NCBI GenBank assembly: GCA_013298325.1
Contig: JAAFHJ010000052.1
Coordinates: 1 to 16,045 of the forward strand
From: Myxococcales bacterium
Lineage (GTDB): Bacteria; Myxococcota_A; Polyangia; Polyangiales; Polyangiaceae
Direction: 5' to 3'
DNA: 16,045 bases
In this document: one piece after another, positions 1 to 7,928 of the stretch
Position numbering within the stretch: position 1 is the stretch's first letter
Layout: every line of letters starts with the position of its first letter
Notes under the pieces: generated by a model
Database searches by the model: none
Seen by the model: only the letters and a program-made list of their open reading frames with translations
What the model was told of the DNA's origin: nothing
Translations under genes and position numbers: made by a program

Positions 1-1841
1 GCAAACGCGTCGACGCCGAGGCGATCGGCGAGACGGGCGAGGCGCGCAGGGGCGCGGAGGAGCTCTTCTTCGCGGGCGTCGACGGCGGTGCCCGCGGTGG
101 CAGCCACGCTCCCCTCGGCGATGACGGTCAGCGTCTCCTCCAGGTCGGTCAAGAGCGCGAAAAAGACCGGGTCTCGGCCATCGGCGGGGAGCGCCGCCGC
201 AAGAGAGCTGCGCACCTGGCCGACGGTCGCCGCAAGCCCGACGAAGGTTTCCGGATCGGGCTCGACGACCACGAGGCGAGCGATCGGAAGCGGCGTTTCG
301 GTCGCCCCGGTGAGCGGCAGCGGCGGGTAGGCGGGCGGAACGAGGCGACCGGCGAGGCGGCCCCCCAGCCAGAGGGCAGCGCCCCCATCGGCCCGTCGGG
401 CCGCGTAGAGTTCCGTCGACGAAAACGTCTGCGCGGCAAGCGTCTTCGGGACGGCTGACGCGGCGAGCGTCGTCGACATCCACGATCCCCACGCGCTCGC
501 GTGGCGTGCGTCCGCATCGTCGCTGGGGCGCAACGCAGCGAAGGGGGCAGTGCCGGCGAGCGCCGGGTTTTCCGAAACAAGTGCAGTAGGATAGATAAAG
601 TCTTCGGTCCGTTCCGGGAGCGTTGCGAGGCGCGCCAACGCGTCCACGTCGACGAAGGCACGCTCGGCGAAGAGCCGGACACCGAACGGAGGCACCGGCG
701 TCCGCCGACGCGCAACCGTCCCTGCCGCCGCCGCCCCCCGCTTCGAGGAGAGCCCCACCTGCGCCTTCTTGCGGAACCGGTCGACGACGACGACGTTGGC
801 GGCCGGCGCCAAGTCGCTAGCAAGGAGCCCCTCTGCCTCAGCAAATGGGAGCAAATCGGCAAGAGCTGCGCCTACTTGTGGCCCCTCGGAAAAGGCAAAG
901 ACTCGGTCGCAACGCAGCGCCGCCGCTTGGGCTTCAGGGTCTCTCCGGAACGCACGTAGGAGAAAAATCGCGATTCGTGCGTTTCTTCGAGCCTCATCTA
1001 CTGCAATTGTTCCCCCCTCGCCGATCGCCTGCAAATCGAGGCGTACCGAGGCGAGCCAGGCGAGCGCGAGCGCCGGATCGGGCCCCCGCTCGTCGTTCGC
1101 TCCGCGGCGCGGCGACGGCAGCGCCTCCCCATCGAGGACCTCTCCACCAAAAAGGCTCGGAGCGGCCGGCGAGCGTGCACGAAGACGAGCAATTTCGGCA
1201 TTTACTAGCGTACCGATGTCCCGTTCCACCGGCACCGTCGGCGCGAGGAGGGCCTGGGGAACGGCCAAGAAAGCGCGGCTCGCTCCGTAGGCAGAGACGA
1301 GATCGGGCGGGAGGTGCCCCGCTGCCGAAGCCTCTTCGCGGAGTGCGACACTCAAACGCGTCAGCAGGGCAGGAAGCTCTGGTTCAACAATGCGTGTTCT
1401 CGCCTCAACAAGTGCGCGCCCGAGGGCGGCCGCCGCGACCATGCCGACGCCATCGGTCGTGAGGAGGATCGGCCCTCCGCGCGTGAGCGGCTCCCGGAGT
1501 GCTTCGCCGAGGGTCGTCTCCTTGGAAGAAAGCAAACGAATCCCGTTCTTTGCGAGCTGCTCCCGGTCGTACTCGGAGAGGCTGGCGAAGGTACGTGCGG
1601 CGCCACCGAAGGGGAGGATTGCCGCCGGATCGATCGGGACACGGGCCGCGCTCGGGAGCGGAGCCGGCGTCGCATCCCAGGGGAACGGGCGCCAACGATT
1701 CCAAGCCTCCGGCATGACGACCGGTTTTGCGGCAATGGGCGTTTTCGGAGCCACGGGCTGCGGAGCGACGGCGGGGGGCGTGCCGCAGCCGAGGGCCGCA
1801 AAGAAGGCGAAGGGCGCCAAGTTTCGAAGATTCCGCGTCAT
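1..1841 (-). CDS. DUF3160-like lipoprotein (3' end beyond window)
   Basis: An open frame of at least 613 codons runs off the left edge without a stop. The ATG at 1841 has an in-frame TAA 18 nt upstream, so the start is well bounded, though no clear ribosome binding site is visible. The N-terminus is a lipoprotein signal: charged MTRNLR, a hydrophobic stretch, then lipobox ALGC with the lipidated Cys at residue 19, followed by a Pro/Ala-rich linker. The segment LSEYDREQLAKNGI... followed by ILLTTDGVG resembles the start of DUF3160 proteins, where a 'TTDSVLH'-type motif follows. The later FSSTELYAARR segment resembles the family's 'ASWAELRHDT' region. The protein is probably an envelope lipoprotein of unknown biochemical role. 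The family call is from motif memory only and the degenerate motif suggests a divergent member. Confidence 0.65.
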   Translation of the reverse strand, partial: MTRNLRNLAPFAFFAALGCGTPPAVAPQPVAPKTPIAAKPVVMPEAWNRWRPFPWDATPAPLPSAARVPIDPAAILPFGGAARTFASLSEYDREQLAKNGIRLLSSKETTLGEALREPLTRGGPILLTTDGVGMVAAAALGRALVEARTRIVEPELPALLTRLSVALREEASAAGHLPPDLVSAYGASRAFLAVPQALLAPTVPVERDIGTLVNAEIARLRARSPAAPSLFGGEVLDGEALPSPRRGANDERGPDPALALAWLASVRLDLQAIGEGGTIAVDEARRNARIAIFLLRAFRRDPEAQAAALRCDRVFAFSEGPQVGAALADLLPFAEAEGLLASDLAPAANVVVVDRFRKKAQVGLSSKRGAAAAGTVARRRTPVPPFGVRLFAERAFVDVDALARLATLPERTEDFIYPTALVSENPALAGTAPFAALRPSDDADARHASAWGSWMSTTLAASAVPKTLAAQTFSSTELYAARRADGGAALWLGGRLAGRLVPPAYPPLPLTGATETPLPIARLVVVEPDPETFVGLAATVGQVRSSLAAALPADGRDPVFFALLTDLEETLTVIAEGSVAATAGTAVDAREEELLRAPARLARLADRLGVDAF

Positions 1842-1871
1842 AAGGGGTAGGACCGGTTAGATCTGCCTTTG

Positions 1872-2252
1872 ATGGTGTTGGGCAAGAAACGCGGGCGTTT
1901 TCCCGGGGCGGAACCGGCCGAACGTACTGGGATTCATGGGCTTTCGAGCCTTCGCGAGCGCCGGGGTCGGCTGCCTCCGAAGCCGATCCCCCTGTACCAA
2001 CGTATTCCCTTTCCGCTCCTCCGCGCCTTCCTTCTCGGCGCCGTCGCGCCGGTCGCGGTCGCGTGGGCCATCGCGCGCAATCACCGTCACGCGGAGGAGC
2101 GACTGCAGGCGACGCAGGACGCGAGACCGGCCCCAAGCGCCTCTTCTGTGCAATCTGCACGCACACCGGCGGCGACCGGCGCAGCACCCGGCGAGGTCTT
2201 TTACGACGTCGACGAACTCCTCGGCACCTTCGGGAGCGACGCCGGCAAATAG
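1872..2252 (+). CDS. Small single-pass membrane protein, hypothetical
   Basis: This is a 126-codon frame starting at ATG 1872 (TTG at 1869 is also in frame). Residues around 45-65 (LLRAFLLGAVAPVAVAWAIA) form one membrane segment, followed by charged residues, an Ala/Pro/Ser linker and an acidic tail (EVFYDVDELLGTFG). The arginine-rich N-terminal 35 residues look less protein-like, so the real start may lie further in. It diverges from the DUF3160-like gene with only 30 nt between the starts, which is tight for two promoters and adds to the doubt. Its stop lies 11 nt from the convergent stop of the HEXXH lipoprotein. No family was recognised. An overlapping 384-codon frame is arginine-rich and is taken as a shadow. 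Confidence 0.45.
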   Translation: MVLGKKRGRFPGAEPAERTGIHGLSSLRERRGRLPPKPIPLYQRIPFPLLRAFLLGAVAPVAVAWAIARNHRHAEERLQATQDARPAPSASSVQSARTPAATGAAPGEVFYDVDELLGTFGSDAGK

Positions 2253-2263
2253 CCGATTATACG

Positions 2264-3586
2264 CTACTTTAGGGGCGCTACCTTTTCGACGAGCGGCGCG
2301 AGCGCCAGGAGCTTCTCGGCGAGGGCCTTCGACGGTGCCTCGGGGAGGTCGCTCACGAAGACGAGACGCGTCCCCTGGGCGACGACGAGGAGCGGTTCGC
2401 TGGTGCCGACGCCGTGGGCCGCATCGTCCTTCTGGCGGTCGACGACGCGGCGCGCGAGTTCTTGGGGGGCAGCCTCGTCGGCGAACTCGGCGATCCAGAG
2501 AAAAGCGGTGTGACCACGGGAGTTTACAAGAGTCTCTGCGCGATCGGCGCGGAGCTTCCCGGCGAGCGTTGCCCGGAGGGCGGCATCGGCCGCCATGTCG
2601 ACGGCGGCCGGTTTGCGGAGGAGGCCGGCGAGAAAGTTTCGCGTCGCCAGTTCGCCGAAGACGGTCGCCTCGGTCCCGTGGAAGCCGGGCGGCGCCGGGA
2701 GCGGCGGGAAGACGAGGCGCTCGCCGCCCGCCAGTAGAAACTCGGGGTGAAAGACCTCCGCGGTGCGGCGAGGCGGGCGTTCATACAGGGAATTCACCAG
2801 CGGAAAGCCACCGCGCTCCCAGACCGTCGCCACAAAACGGGCCCCTTGCACGTAGGAAAACAACACCGATTCTCGCCGCGCGCGATTCGATGCCCGGAGC
2901 GCAGGAGAGATCCCGCCGAGGTCTTCGAGTTCGTCGGCATCGCGCGCACTCCAGCCGGCTACTTCGTGGAGGGCAGTCGCACGATTTTTTCCCGCACGGA
3001 GCGCTTCAAAGGCAATTCGTGTCGTCTCTGCATCCCCCTCGACCAGTGCGCGGTAGGCGCGGCGCCGGTCGGCGTCTGGCTCCTCGGTAAAGCGCTGCAG
3101 GGTAAAATGCTGATCTTGAAGCGCGTGCGTTACCTCGTGGGCGACGAGCCCCTCGACGAAGGCGTGCGTTTCATCCGGCGTATGTTTCGCGCTTTCGGCA
3201 GCCGTCCACGAAGGCAACGTCTCCCGGAGAAGAACAACGTGTGCGTATTCGTCGTAGAAAGCGAGGTAAATGTTTGCGTCGTCTTTGGGGCGTTTCCCTC
3301 CGAAACGCCTCCCATCGTCGCGCGCGAACGACTCTTCACTGTGGCGATTGAAGGCTTGATTGAAGCCATCTTCGTCCAGCAAGGAAACGGCAATAGGCTC
3401 TTTCTGAGGGAGCCCGCGCACGGCGGCGACGGTGCGCGCGATCGCGGCGACGTCGATGGTCGCCATCGGGTCGACGGGGCGGGCGGGGACCAGCGACTTG
3501 GGTGCAGTCTGCACGCCTTCTGCGCCGGCCTGCGGACGACAAGCGACCGCGCCGACGAGCAGAAGTAGCGCGACTGCCTTCTTCAT
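2264..3586 (-). CDS. HEXXH zinc-metallopeptidase-like lipoprotein
   Basis: This 440-residue protein begins with a lipoprotein signal: MKK, a run of Leu/Val/Ala, then lipobox AVAC with Cys16. Residues 150-154 are HEVTH inside the longer motif AHEVTHALQDQHF, the zinc-binding and catalytic signature of gluzincin-type metallopeptidases. A candidate third zinc ligand is Glu183 in LVEGDAE, as expected for a Glu about 30 residues downstream. It is probably exported and lipid-anchored in the envelope. The ATG overlaps the rsgA stop (ATGA), and the AAGGGGAAGGG just upstream can serve as its ribosome binding site, so the two genes are probably translationally coupled. Similar 'HE.THALQDQ' proteins occur in bacteria and haloarchaea without a defined substrate. 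Peptidase activity is inferred, not shown. Confidence 0.8.
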   Translation of the reverse strand: MKKAVALLLLVGAVACRPQAGAEGVQTAPKSLVPARPVDPMATIDVAAIARTVAAVRGLPQKEPIAVSLLDEDGFNQAFNRHSEESFARDDGRRFGGKRPKDDANIYLAFYDEYAHVVLLRETLPSWTAAESAKHTPDETHAFVEGLVAHEVTHALQDQHFTLQRFTEEPDADRRRAYRALVEGDAETTRIAFEALRAGKNRATALHEVAGWSARDADELEDLGGISPALRASNRARRESVLFSYVQGARFVATVWERGGFPLVNSLYERPPRRTAEVFHPEFLLAGGERLVFPPLPAPPGFHGTEATVFGELATRNFLAGLLRKPAAVDMAADAALRATLAGKLRADRAETLVNSRGHTAFLWIAEFADEAAPQELARRVVDRQKDDAAHGVGTSEPLLVVAQGTRLVFVSDLPEAPSKALAEKLLALAPLVEKVAPLK

Positions 3587-4707
3587 CCCTTCCCCTTCTT
3601 TGGGTTATTTTTACTCGTTTTTTTTGAGCCCGGCGGCGGTCGGACGAGCCCATCCCGCGCCTTCACGAAGGCCTCCAGACGCCCCTTGGGGAGCTTCTTC
3701 TTGCCGACGGCGACGCGCACCGCGCACCCCGGCTCGTCGCCGTGTTTGCAGTCCGAGTACCTGCATTCTGCAGCGAGTTCCGCGATCTCGGGGAATTGGC
3801 GAGCGAGGTGCTCGTCGTCTTCCGAGTAGAGGCCGACTTCGCGCATCCCTGGAGTGTCGATGACGAGGGCTCCGCCGTCGAGTCGGAAGAGTTCGCGATG
3901 GGTCGTTGTGTGGCGCCCCTTGCCGTCTTTCTCGCGAACGGCTCCGGCGCGCGCGAGCTCGCTGCCGGCCAGGCGGTTTAGCAAGGTCGACTTACCAACG
4001 CCGGAAGACCCAACAAATGCAGTCGTTTCGCCGCGTTTCAAACGCTCGGTTAGCGCTTCGATGCCCCAACCCTCGGTAAACGATGCAAGATACACATCTT
4101 CCGGCGGGAGGAGCGTGCGTGCCTCCTCAAGGATCGCCTCGCGGTCCTCGCAGAGGTCGGCCTTCGAGAGGACGAGGACCGGCGTCGCCCCCCCTTCGCG
4201 GACGATGCGCAGGTAGCGCTCGATGCGTGCCGCGTTCCAGTCGCCGGTGCCGGCCGAGCCCTCGCCGGGCCCGGCGAGCGCCGTCACGATCACGACGAGA
4301 TCGACGTTGGCGACGAGCACCTGGGGGACGACCCCCTCCCCGGCCGCCTTGCGTACGAGCATCGTCCGCCGGGGGAGGATCGCCTCCAGGACGACCTCCC
4401 CCTCGGTAGCCGGTGAAACCACAACGAAATCGCCAACTGCCGGCGTATTCCGCGCGTCCTCCCGCATCGATTTGCGGTGAACTCCGGAGGCTTTGGCGAG
4501 CATGCGCGCCCCTTGATCGCCGTCGTCGACGACGACGAACGCACCGCCGTAATGCATGGAAAGTACACGGGCCGGTCGAACCTGAGCGGCATCGAGCCCG
4601 TACTCGGTGCAGAGTGCAGCAAAATCGTCAGCAAAGCGGGCGGGCGCGTACCCGTAGTCGGCGAGGGGCGCGTGCGGGGGAACGGCGGGATCCGAGACAG
4701 GGGTCAT
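3583..4707 (-). CDS. rsgA: Ribosome small subunit biogenesis GTPase RsgA
   Basis: RsgA (YjeQ) is a circularly permuted GTPase that checks late maturation of the 30S subunit. Motifs appear in permuted order in the 374-residue protein: G4 SKAD (181-184), Walker A GSSGVGKST (233-241), the TTT of G2 (267-269), G3 DTPG (284-287), then the zinc-binding C-terminal motif Cys315, Cys320, His322, Cys328. An N-terminal OB-like region precedes the GTPase, and the tail is rich in Lys/Ser/Asn, consistent with rRNA contact. The frame is open up to an ATG at 4785, but that start would overlap queE. ATG 4707 leaves 52 nt between the divergent genes and gives the usual family length. Its stop overlaps the start of the HEXXH lipoprotein gene. 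Confidence 0.95.
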   Translation of the reverse strand: MTPVSDPAVPPHAPLADYGYAPARFADDFAALCTEYGLDAAQVRPARVLSMHYGGAFVVVDDGDQGARMLAKASGVHRKSMREDARNTPAVGDFVVVSPATEGEVVLEAILPRRTMLVRKAAGEGVVPQVLVANVDLVVIVTALAGPGEGSAGTGDWNAARIERYLRIVREGGATPVLVLSKADLCEDREAILEEARTLLPPEDVYLASFTEGWGIEALTERLKRGETTAFVGSSGVGKSTLLNRLAGSELARAGAVREKDGKGRHTTTHRELFRLDGGALVIDTPGMREVGLYSEDDEHLARQFPEIAELAAECRYSDCKHGDEPGCAVRVAVGKKKLPKGRLEAFVKARDGLVRPPPGSKKTSKNNPKKGKG

Positions 4708-4759
4708 GCGTGCTTGGGAAAATCCTGGAAACTTGGAGGGAACCGAGTAGACGGCCGGC

Positions 4760-5416
4760 GTGGCGAAAGAAGACACGCTCGTCATCCACGAGATCTACGC
4801 GAGCATCCAAGGGGAATCGACCTTTGCGGGGCTGCCGTGCACCTTCGTGCGCACAACAGGGTGCAACCTCCGCTGCTCCTGGTGCGACACGACCCATGCA
4901 TTTTACAAGGGGCACCGGATGGCGCGCGGGGATGTCCTCGCGCGCGCGCTCGCGGAAAACACGCCGCTCGTCGAATTGACCGGCGGCGAACCGCTCTTGC
5001 AACCTGCGGTGTTTGTTCTGCTTCGCGAGCTCTGCGATGCGGGGAAGACGGTGCTCGTCGAGACCTCCGGCGAGGCCGATGTCTCGGGGGTTGACGCGCG
5101 CGTCCACAAGATCATGGATTTGAAGGCGCCCCTCTCCGGGGAAAGTTCCCGGAATCGCTGGAGCAATCTCGCCCATCTGACGCCGCGCGACGAGATCAAG
5201 TTCGTCCTTGCTGGCGAAGAGGACTACCTCTGGGCGCGAGACGTCATCCGCAGCAGGCAACTCGATAAAATTACACCGAATTTGCTAATGTCGACCGTCT
5301 TCGGAAACTTCTCGCCGAAGGACGTCGTCCCCCGCATTCTGGAAGATCGACTCCCGGTGCGTCTCCAGCTTCAAATGCACAAGTACATCTGGCCGGCCGA
5401 CGCGACCGGGGTGTGA
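4760..5416 (+). CDS. queE: 7-carboxy-7-deazaguanine synthase QueE
   Basis: This is a radical SAM enzyme that converts 6-carboxytetrahydropterin to 7-carboxy-7-deazaguanine in preQ0/queuosine synthesis. The 218-residue protein has an N-terminal SIQGEST, then the iron-sulfur cluster motif CNLRCSWC (Cys35, Cys39, Cys42; CX3CX2C) and the SAM-contacting ELTGGEP (72-78). Length and motif order fit QueE rather than the related NrdG activases. The start is GTG at 4760; a GGAGG lies about 20 nt upstream, further than usual. No other queuosine genes are in the window. The stop TGA overlaps the GTG start of the next gene by 3 nt, suggesting coupling. Confidence 0.92.
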   Translation: MAKEDTLVIHEIYASIQGESTFAGLPCTFVRTTGCNLRCSWCDTTHAFYKGHRMARGDVLARALAENTPLVELTGGEPLLQPAVFVLLRELCDAGKTVLVETSGEADVSGVDARVHKIMDLKAPLSGESSRNRWSNLAHLTPRDEIKFVLAGEEDYLWARDVIRSRQLDKITPNLLMSTVFGNFSPKDVVPRILEDRLPVRLQLQMHKYIWPADATGV

Positions 5417-5787
5417 TCGTGGAACACTCAAGCGCCTACGTTTTCGGCTACTGGGTCGGACGACTGCTCGTCCTCCTGATCCCGATCGCGATCGTTGCGC
5501 TCATTTTGACGAACGATCGTGCTCGCAAACGGCGGCTGCGCGAGGCCGCTCAGACGCGGTGGGACGCGATCGTCGCACGCTTTGGGCCCGACGTCGGCGC
5601 ACGGCTTTTCGCCGGGGACGTGCGCCTCGGCGACAGCGCCGAGATGCTCAGCGCCGCCTTCGGCCCGCCCAGTGTGGTCTACGAGGACCCGGCCGGCGGC
5701 GGCCAAATCGCCATCTGGTTCGTCCCCGGGCAGCCCCACCGCATCGCCCGCCAGGTCCGTCTCGTCAACGGAGTCCTCGCAGGCTAG
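5413..5787 (+). CDS. Small membrane-anchored protein, hypothetical
   Basis: The product is 124 residues with one strong N-terminal membrane segment (about residues 10-33, FGYWVGRLLVLLIPIAIVALIL). A basic stop-transfer patch (RARKRR) follows, then an amphipathic helix and a small C-terminal domain. The C-terminal part, with VRLGDSAEMLSAAFGPPSVVYED, has the 'GDS...FGPP' look of small SmpA/OmlA-like beta domains, but the match is too weak to assign. The GTG start at 5413 overlaps the queE TGA (GTGA), so it is probably in the queE transcript. It converges on fbp with 20 nt between stops and no obvious terminator. Function unknown. Confidence 0.75.
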   Translation: MIVEHSSAYVFGYWVGRLLVLLIPIAIVALILTNDRARKRRLREAAQTRWDAIVARFGPDVGARLFAGDVRLGDSAEMLSAAFGPPSVVYEDPAGGGQIAIWFVPGQPHRIARQVRLVNGVLAG

Positions 5788-5807
5788 CGGAAGGATTCGC
5801 GTTTTGG

Positions 5808-6842
5808 TCAGGAAGTGCGGGCGCCGGTGAAGAAGTCGCGGAAGATGGAGACGTCTTCCTTGGAGCCGAGGACGAGCGGCGTCCGCTGGTGGAGTTCCCG
5901 CGGGATCACGTCGAGAATACGGTCTTTTCCGTCGATGGCCATGCCACCAGCCTGCTCGAAGAGGAAGGCCATCGGGTTGGCTTCGTAGAGGAGGCGCAGT
6001 TTGCCCTTCGGGCTCTTCTTGTCGGCGGGATAGGCGAAAATCCCCCCTTTGATGAGCGTGCGGTGGGCGTCGGCGACCATGCTGCCGACGTAGCGGCTCG
6101 TGTAGGGGCGGCCGTCGGTGACGTCGGTCTCTTTGATGTAGGCGGCCCAGCGGCGAATTTCTTCGCTCCAGGAGGCCGAGTTACCGCCATTGATGCTGTA
6201 GGTCTTCCCGCGCTCGGGGCAGCGGATATTCGGCGCAGAAAGAAAGAATTCACCGACTTCCGGGTCGAGAGTGAAGCCGTGAACACCGCGACCGGTGGAG
6301 AGCACAAAGATCGTCGAAGGGCCGAACACCACGTAGCCGGCGCCGACGATCTCGCGCCCAGGGGCGAGAGCATCGGTAGCATTCGGGTGGAGTTCTGGAT
6401 ACTTGCGACGGAGAACCGCGAAGACGGTCCCGATAGAGACGTTGGTATCGATGTTCGACGAGCCATCGAGGGGGTCGAAAAGAACGACGTACTTCCCCGG
6501 ATGGTCGGCAATGACCGCTTCGTCGAGTTCTTCGGACGCGATCACTCCACAGTGACCGCTTCGCTGGAGAACATTCAAAAGAACATCATTGGCGAACTGA
6601 TCCAGTTTCTGGACCTTTTCCCCCTGGACATTCGTCTCGCCCGTGTACCCGAGGAGCCCGGCGAGCCCGGCGGCGCGGACGCGGCCGTTGATGATGCGGA
6701 TCGCCAGGGAAATATGATTGAGCAGCGAGGTGAACTCGCCGGTGGCGCCGGGGGCGGCGTGCATCCCGGTGAGGACGTGCTCGCGCAGGGTGGTGCCAAC
6801 GAGGTTGGGCATCGCTTGGGGGAAGGTGCTCGGGGACTCCAT
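5808..6842 (-). CDS. fbp: Fructose-1,6-bisphosphatase class I
   Basis: It hydrolyses fructose 1,6-bisphosphate to fructose 6-phosphate in gluconeogenesis. The 344-residue product carries the metal- and phosphate-binding signature DPLDGSSNID at 123-132, IASEE (101-105), VQGE and QKLD near 72-81, GKTYSIN, RPYTSRYVGSMVAD and KLRLLYEANPMAFLFEQAGG. These closely follow the E. coli Fbp motif order and length. The start is uncertain: ATG 6842 and an ATG ten codons inside are both possible, and neither has a clear ribosome binding site. It is divergent from the class I aldolase across 159 nt, so two enzymes handling the same sugar bisphosphate may share a control region. Confidence 0.95.
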   Translation of the reverse strand: MESPSTFPQAMPNLVGTTLREHVLTGMHAAPGATGEFTSLLNHISLAIRIINGRVRAAGLAGLLGYTGETNVQGEKVQKLDQFANDVLLNVLQRSGHCGVIASEELDEAVIADHPGKYVVLFDPLDGSSNIDTNVSIGTVFAVLRRKYPELHPNATDALAPGREIVGAGYVVFGPSTIFVLSTGRGVHGFTLDPEVGEFFLSAPNIRCPERGKTYSINGGNSASWSEEIRRWAAYIKETDVTDGRPYTSRYVGSMVADAHRTLIKGGIFAYPADKKSPKGKLRLLYEANPMAFLFEQAGGMAIDGKDRILDVIPRELHQRTPLVLGSKEDVSIFRDFFTGARTS

Positions 6843-7001
6843 CGCGCCGCGTTGTGAAGGAGCCGCCCCCGCAATTCAAGCGGCATTTTCCGCGCGTCTC
6901 CGTGGTGCTTTTCCCGTGGTCGCGCCCCCGGTCGGCGCGGTACCGTGCCGCGCCAAACGCGCCTGGGGCGTCCCCATCGCGCCATTCTCCGGAGATCTTC
7001 C

Positions 7002-7925
7002 ATGGCTCACACCGACCGCGTTCGCGAAATCCTCTCCTGGTACGCCTCCGACAACCCGGGAACGAAGGCGAATCTCGCCCGTTTGCTCAACAGCGGAAAG
7101 CTCGCCGGCACCGGGAAGCTCGTGATTCTTCCGGTGGATCAAGGCTTTGAGCACGGCCCCGCGCGCTCGTTTGCGCCGAACCCCCTCGGCTACGATCCCA
7201 ACTATCACGCCGATTTGGCGATCGCCGCCGGCTGCAACGCGTACGCGGCACCGCTCGGGTTCATCGAGGCGGTCGCCGATCGCGTCGCCGGCGAGATCCC
7301 GCTGATCCTCAAGCTGAACAATTCGGACAGCCTCGCGAAAATGGATCAGCCGATCAGCGCGGTGACCGGCTCCGTCAAAGACGCCATTCGCCTCGGCTGC
7401 GCGGCGATCGGCTACACGATCTACCCCGGCTCCGGGCACCGGAACCGCATGTACGAAGACCTCCGCGAGCTCATCGCCGAGGCGAAGGCCCATGGCCTGC
7501 CGACGGTTCTTTGGTCCTACCCGCGCGGCGCCGGCCTCTCCAAGGACGGCGAGACGGCGACCGACGTCGCTGCCTACGCGGCCCAGATCGCCGCCCAGCT
7601 CGGCGCCCACGTGATCAAGATCAAGCCGCCGAAGGACTTCGTCGAGCAGGCCGAAGCGAAGAAGGTCTTCGAGAAGTACAGCATCCCGACGGCGACCCTC
7701 GAGGACCGCGTCCGCCACTGCATCCAGGCCGCCTTCGCCGGCCGCCGCATCGTGATTTTCTCCGGGGGCGAAGCCAAAGGAACGGACGAAGTTCTCGCGG
7801 AAGTTCGGGGACTTGCCAAAGGTGGTGCCTTCGGTTCGATCATGGGCCGCAACGCCTTCCAGCGCCCCCGCGAAGAGGCGATCAAGCTCCTCCAAGACGT
7901 CATGGACGCGTTCGCAAGCGCCTGA
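7002..7925 (+). CDS. fbaB: Class I fructose-bisphosphate aldolase, DhnA/FbaB type
   Basis: This Schiff-base aldolase reversibly joins dihydroxyacetone phosphate and glyceraldehyde 3-phosphate. The 307-residue protein fits the archaeal/DhnA-type family: VILPVDQGFEHGP near the N-terminus (DQGFEHGP 46-53), HVIKIKPPKDF containing candidate Schiff-base lysines 206/208, FSGG (253-256) and GRNAFQR (282-288) for phosphate binding. A longer frame starts at 6945, but ATG 7002 has a good ribosome binding site (GGAG, 7 nt spacer) and the family N-terminus MAHTDRVREIL. The signal peptidase gene follows after 3 nt, suggesting a shared transcript. Confidence 0.93.
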   Translation: MAHTDRVREILSWYASDNPGTKANLARLLNSGKLAGTGKLVILPVDQGFEHGPARSFAPNPLGYDPNYHADLAIAAGCNAYAAPLGFIEAVADRVAGEIPLILKLNNSDSLAKMDQPISAVTGSVKDAIRLGCAAIGYTIYPGSGHRNRMYEDLRELIAEAKAHGLPTVLWSYPRGAGLSKDGETATDVAAYAAQIAAQLGAHVIKIKPPKDFVEQAEAKKVFEKYSIPTATLEDRVRHCIQAAFAGRRIVIFSGGEAKGTDEVLAEVRGLAKGGAFGSIMGRNAFQRPREEAIKLLQDVMDAFASA

Positions 7926-7928
7926 TCA

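Noticed and set aside
1405..2187. 260-codon minus-strand frame
   Set aside because: Arginine-rich, overlaps the DUF3160-like gene in another frame, and lacks any protein-like segment.
1936..3090. 384-codon plus-strand frame
   Set aside because: Arginine/Pro-rich shadow lying opposite the HEXXH lipoprotein gene, which has clear motifs and a signal sequence.
5559..6857. 432-codon plus-strand frame
   Set aside because: Antisense to fbp, whose catalytic motifs are intact; a high-GC shadow.
6876..7895. 339-codon minus-strand frame
   Set aside because: Antisense to the aldolase gene, which has a good ribosome binding site and family motifs.
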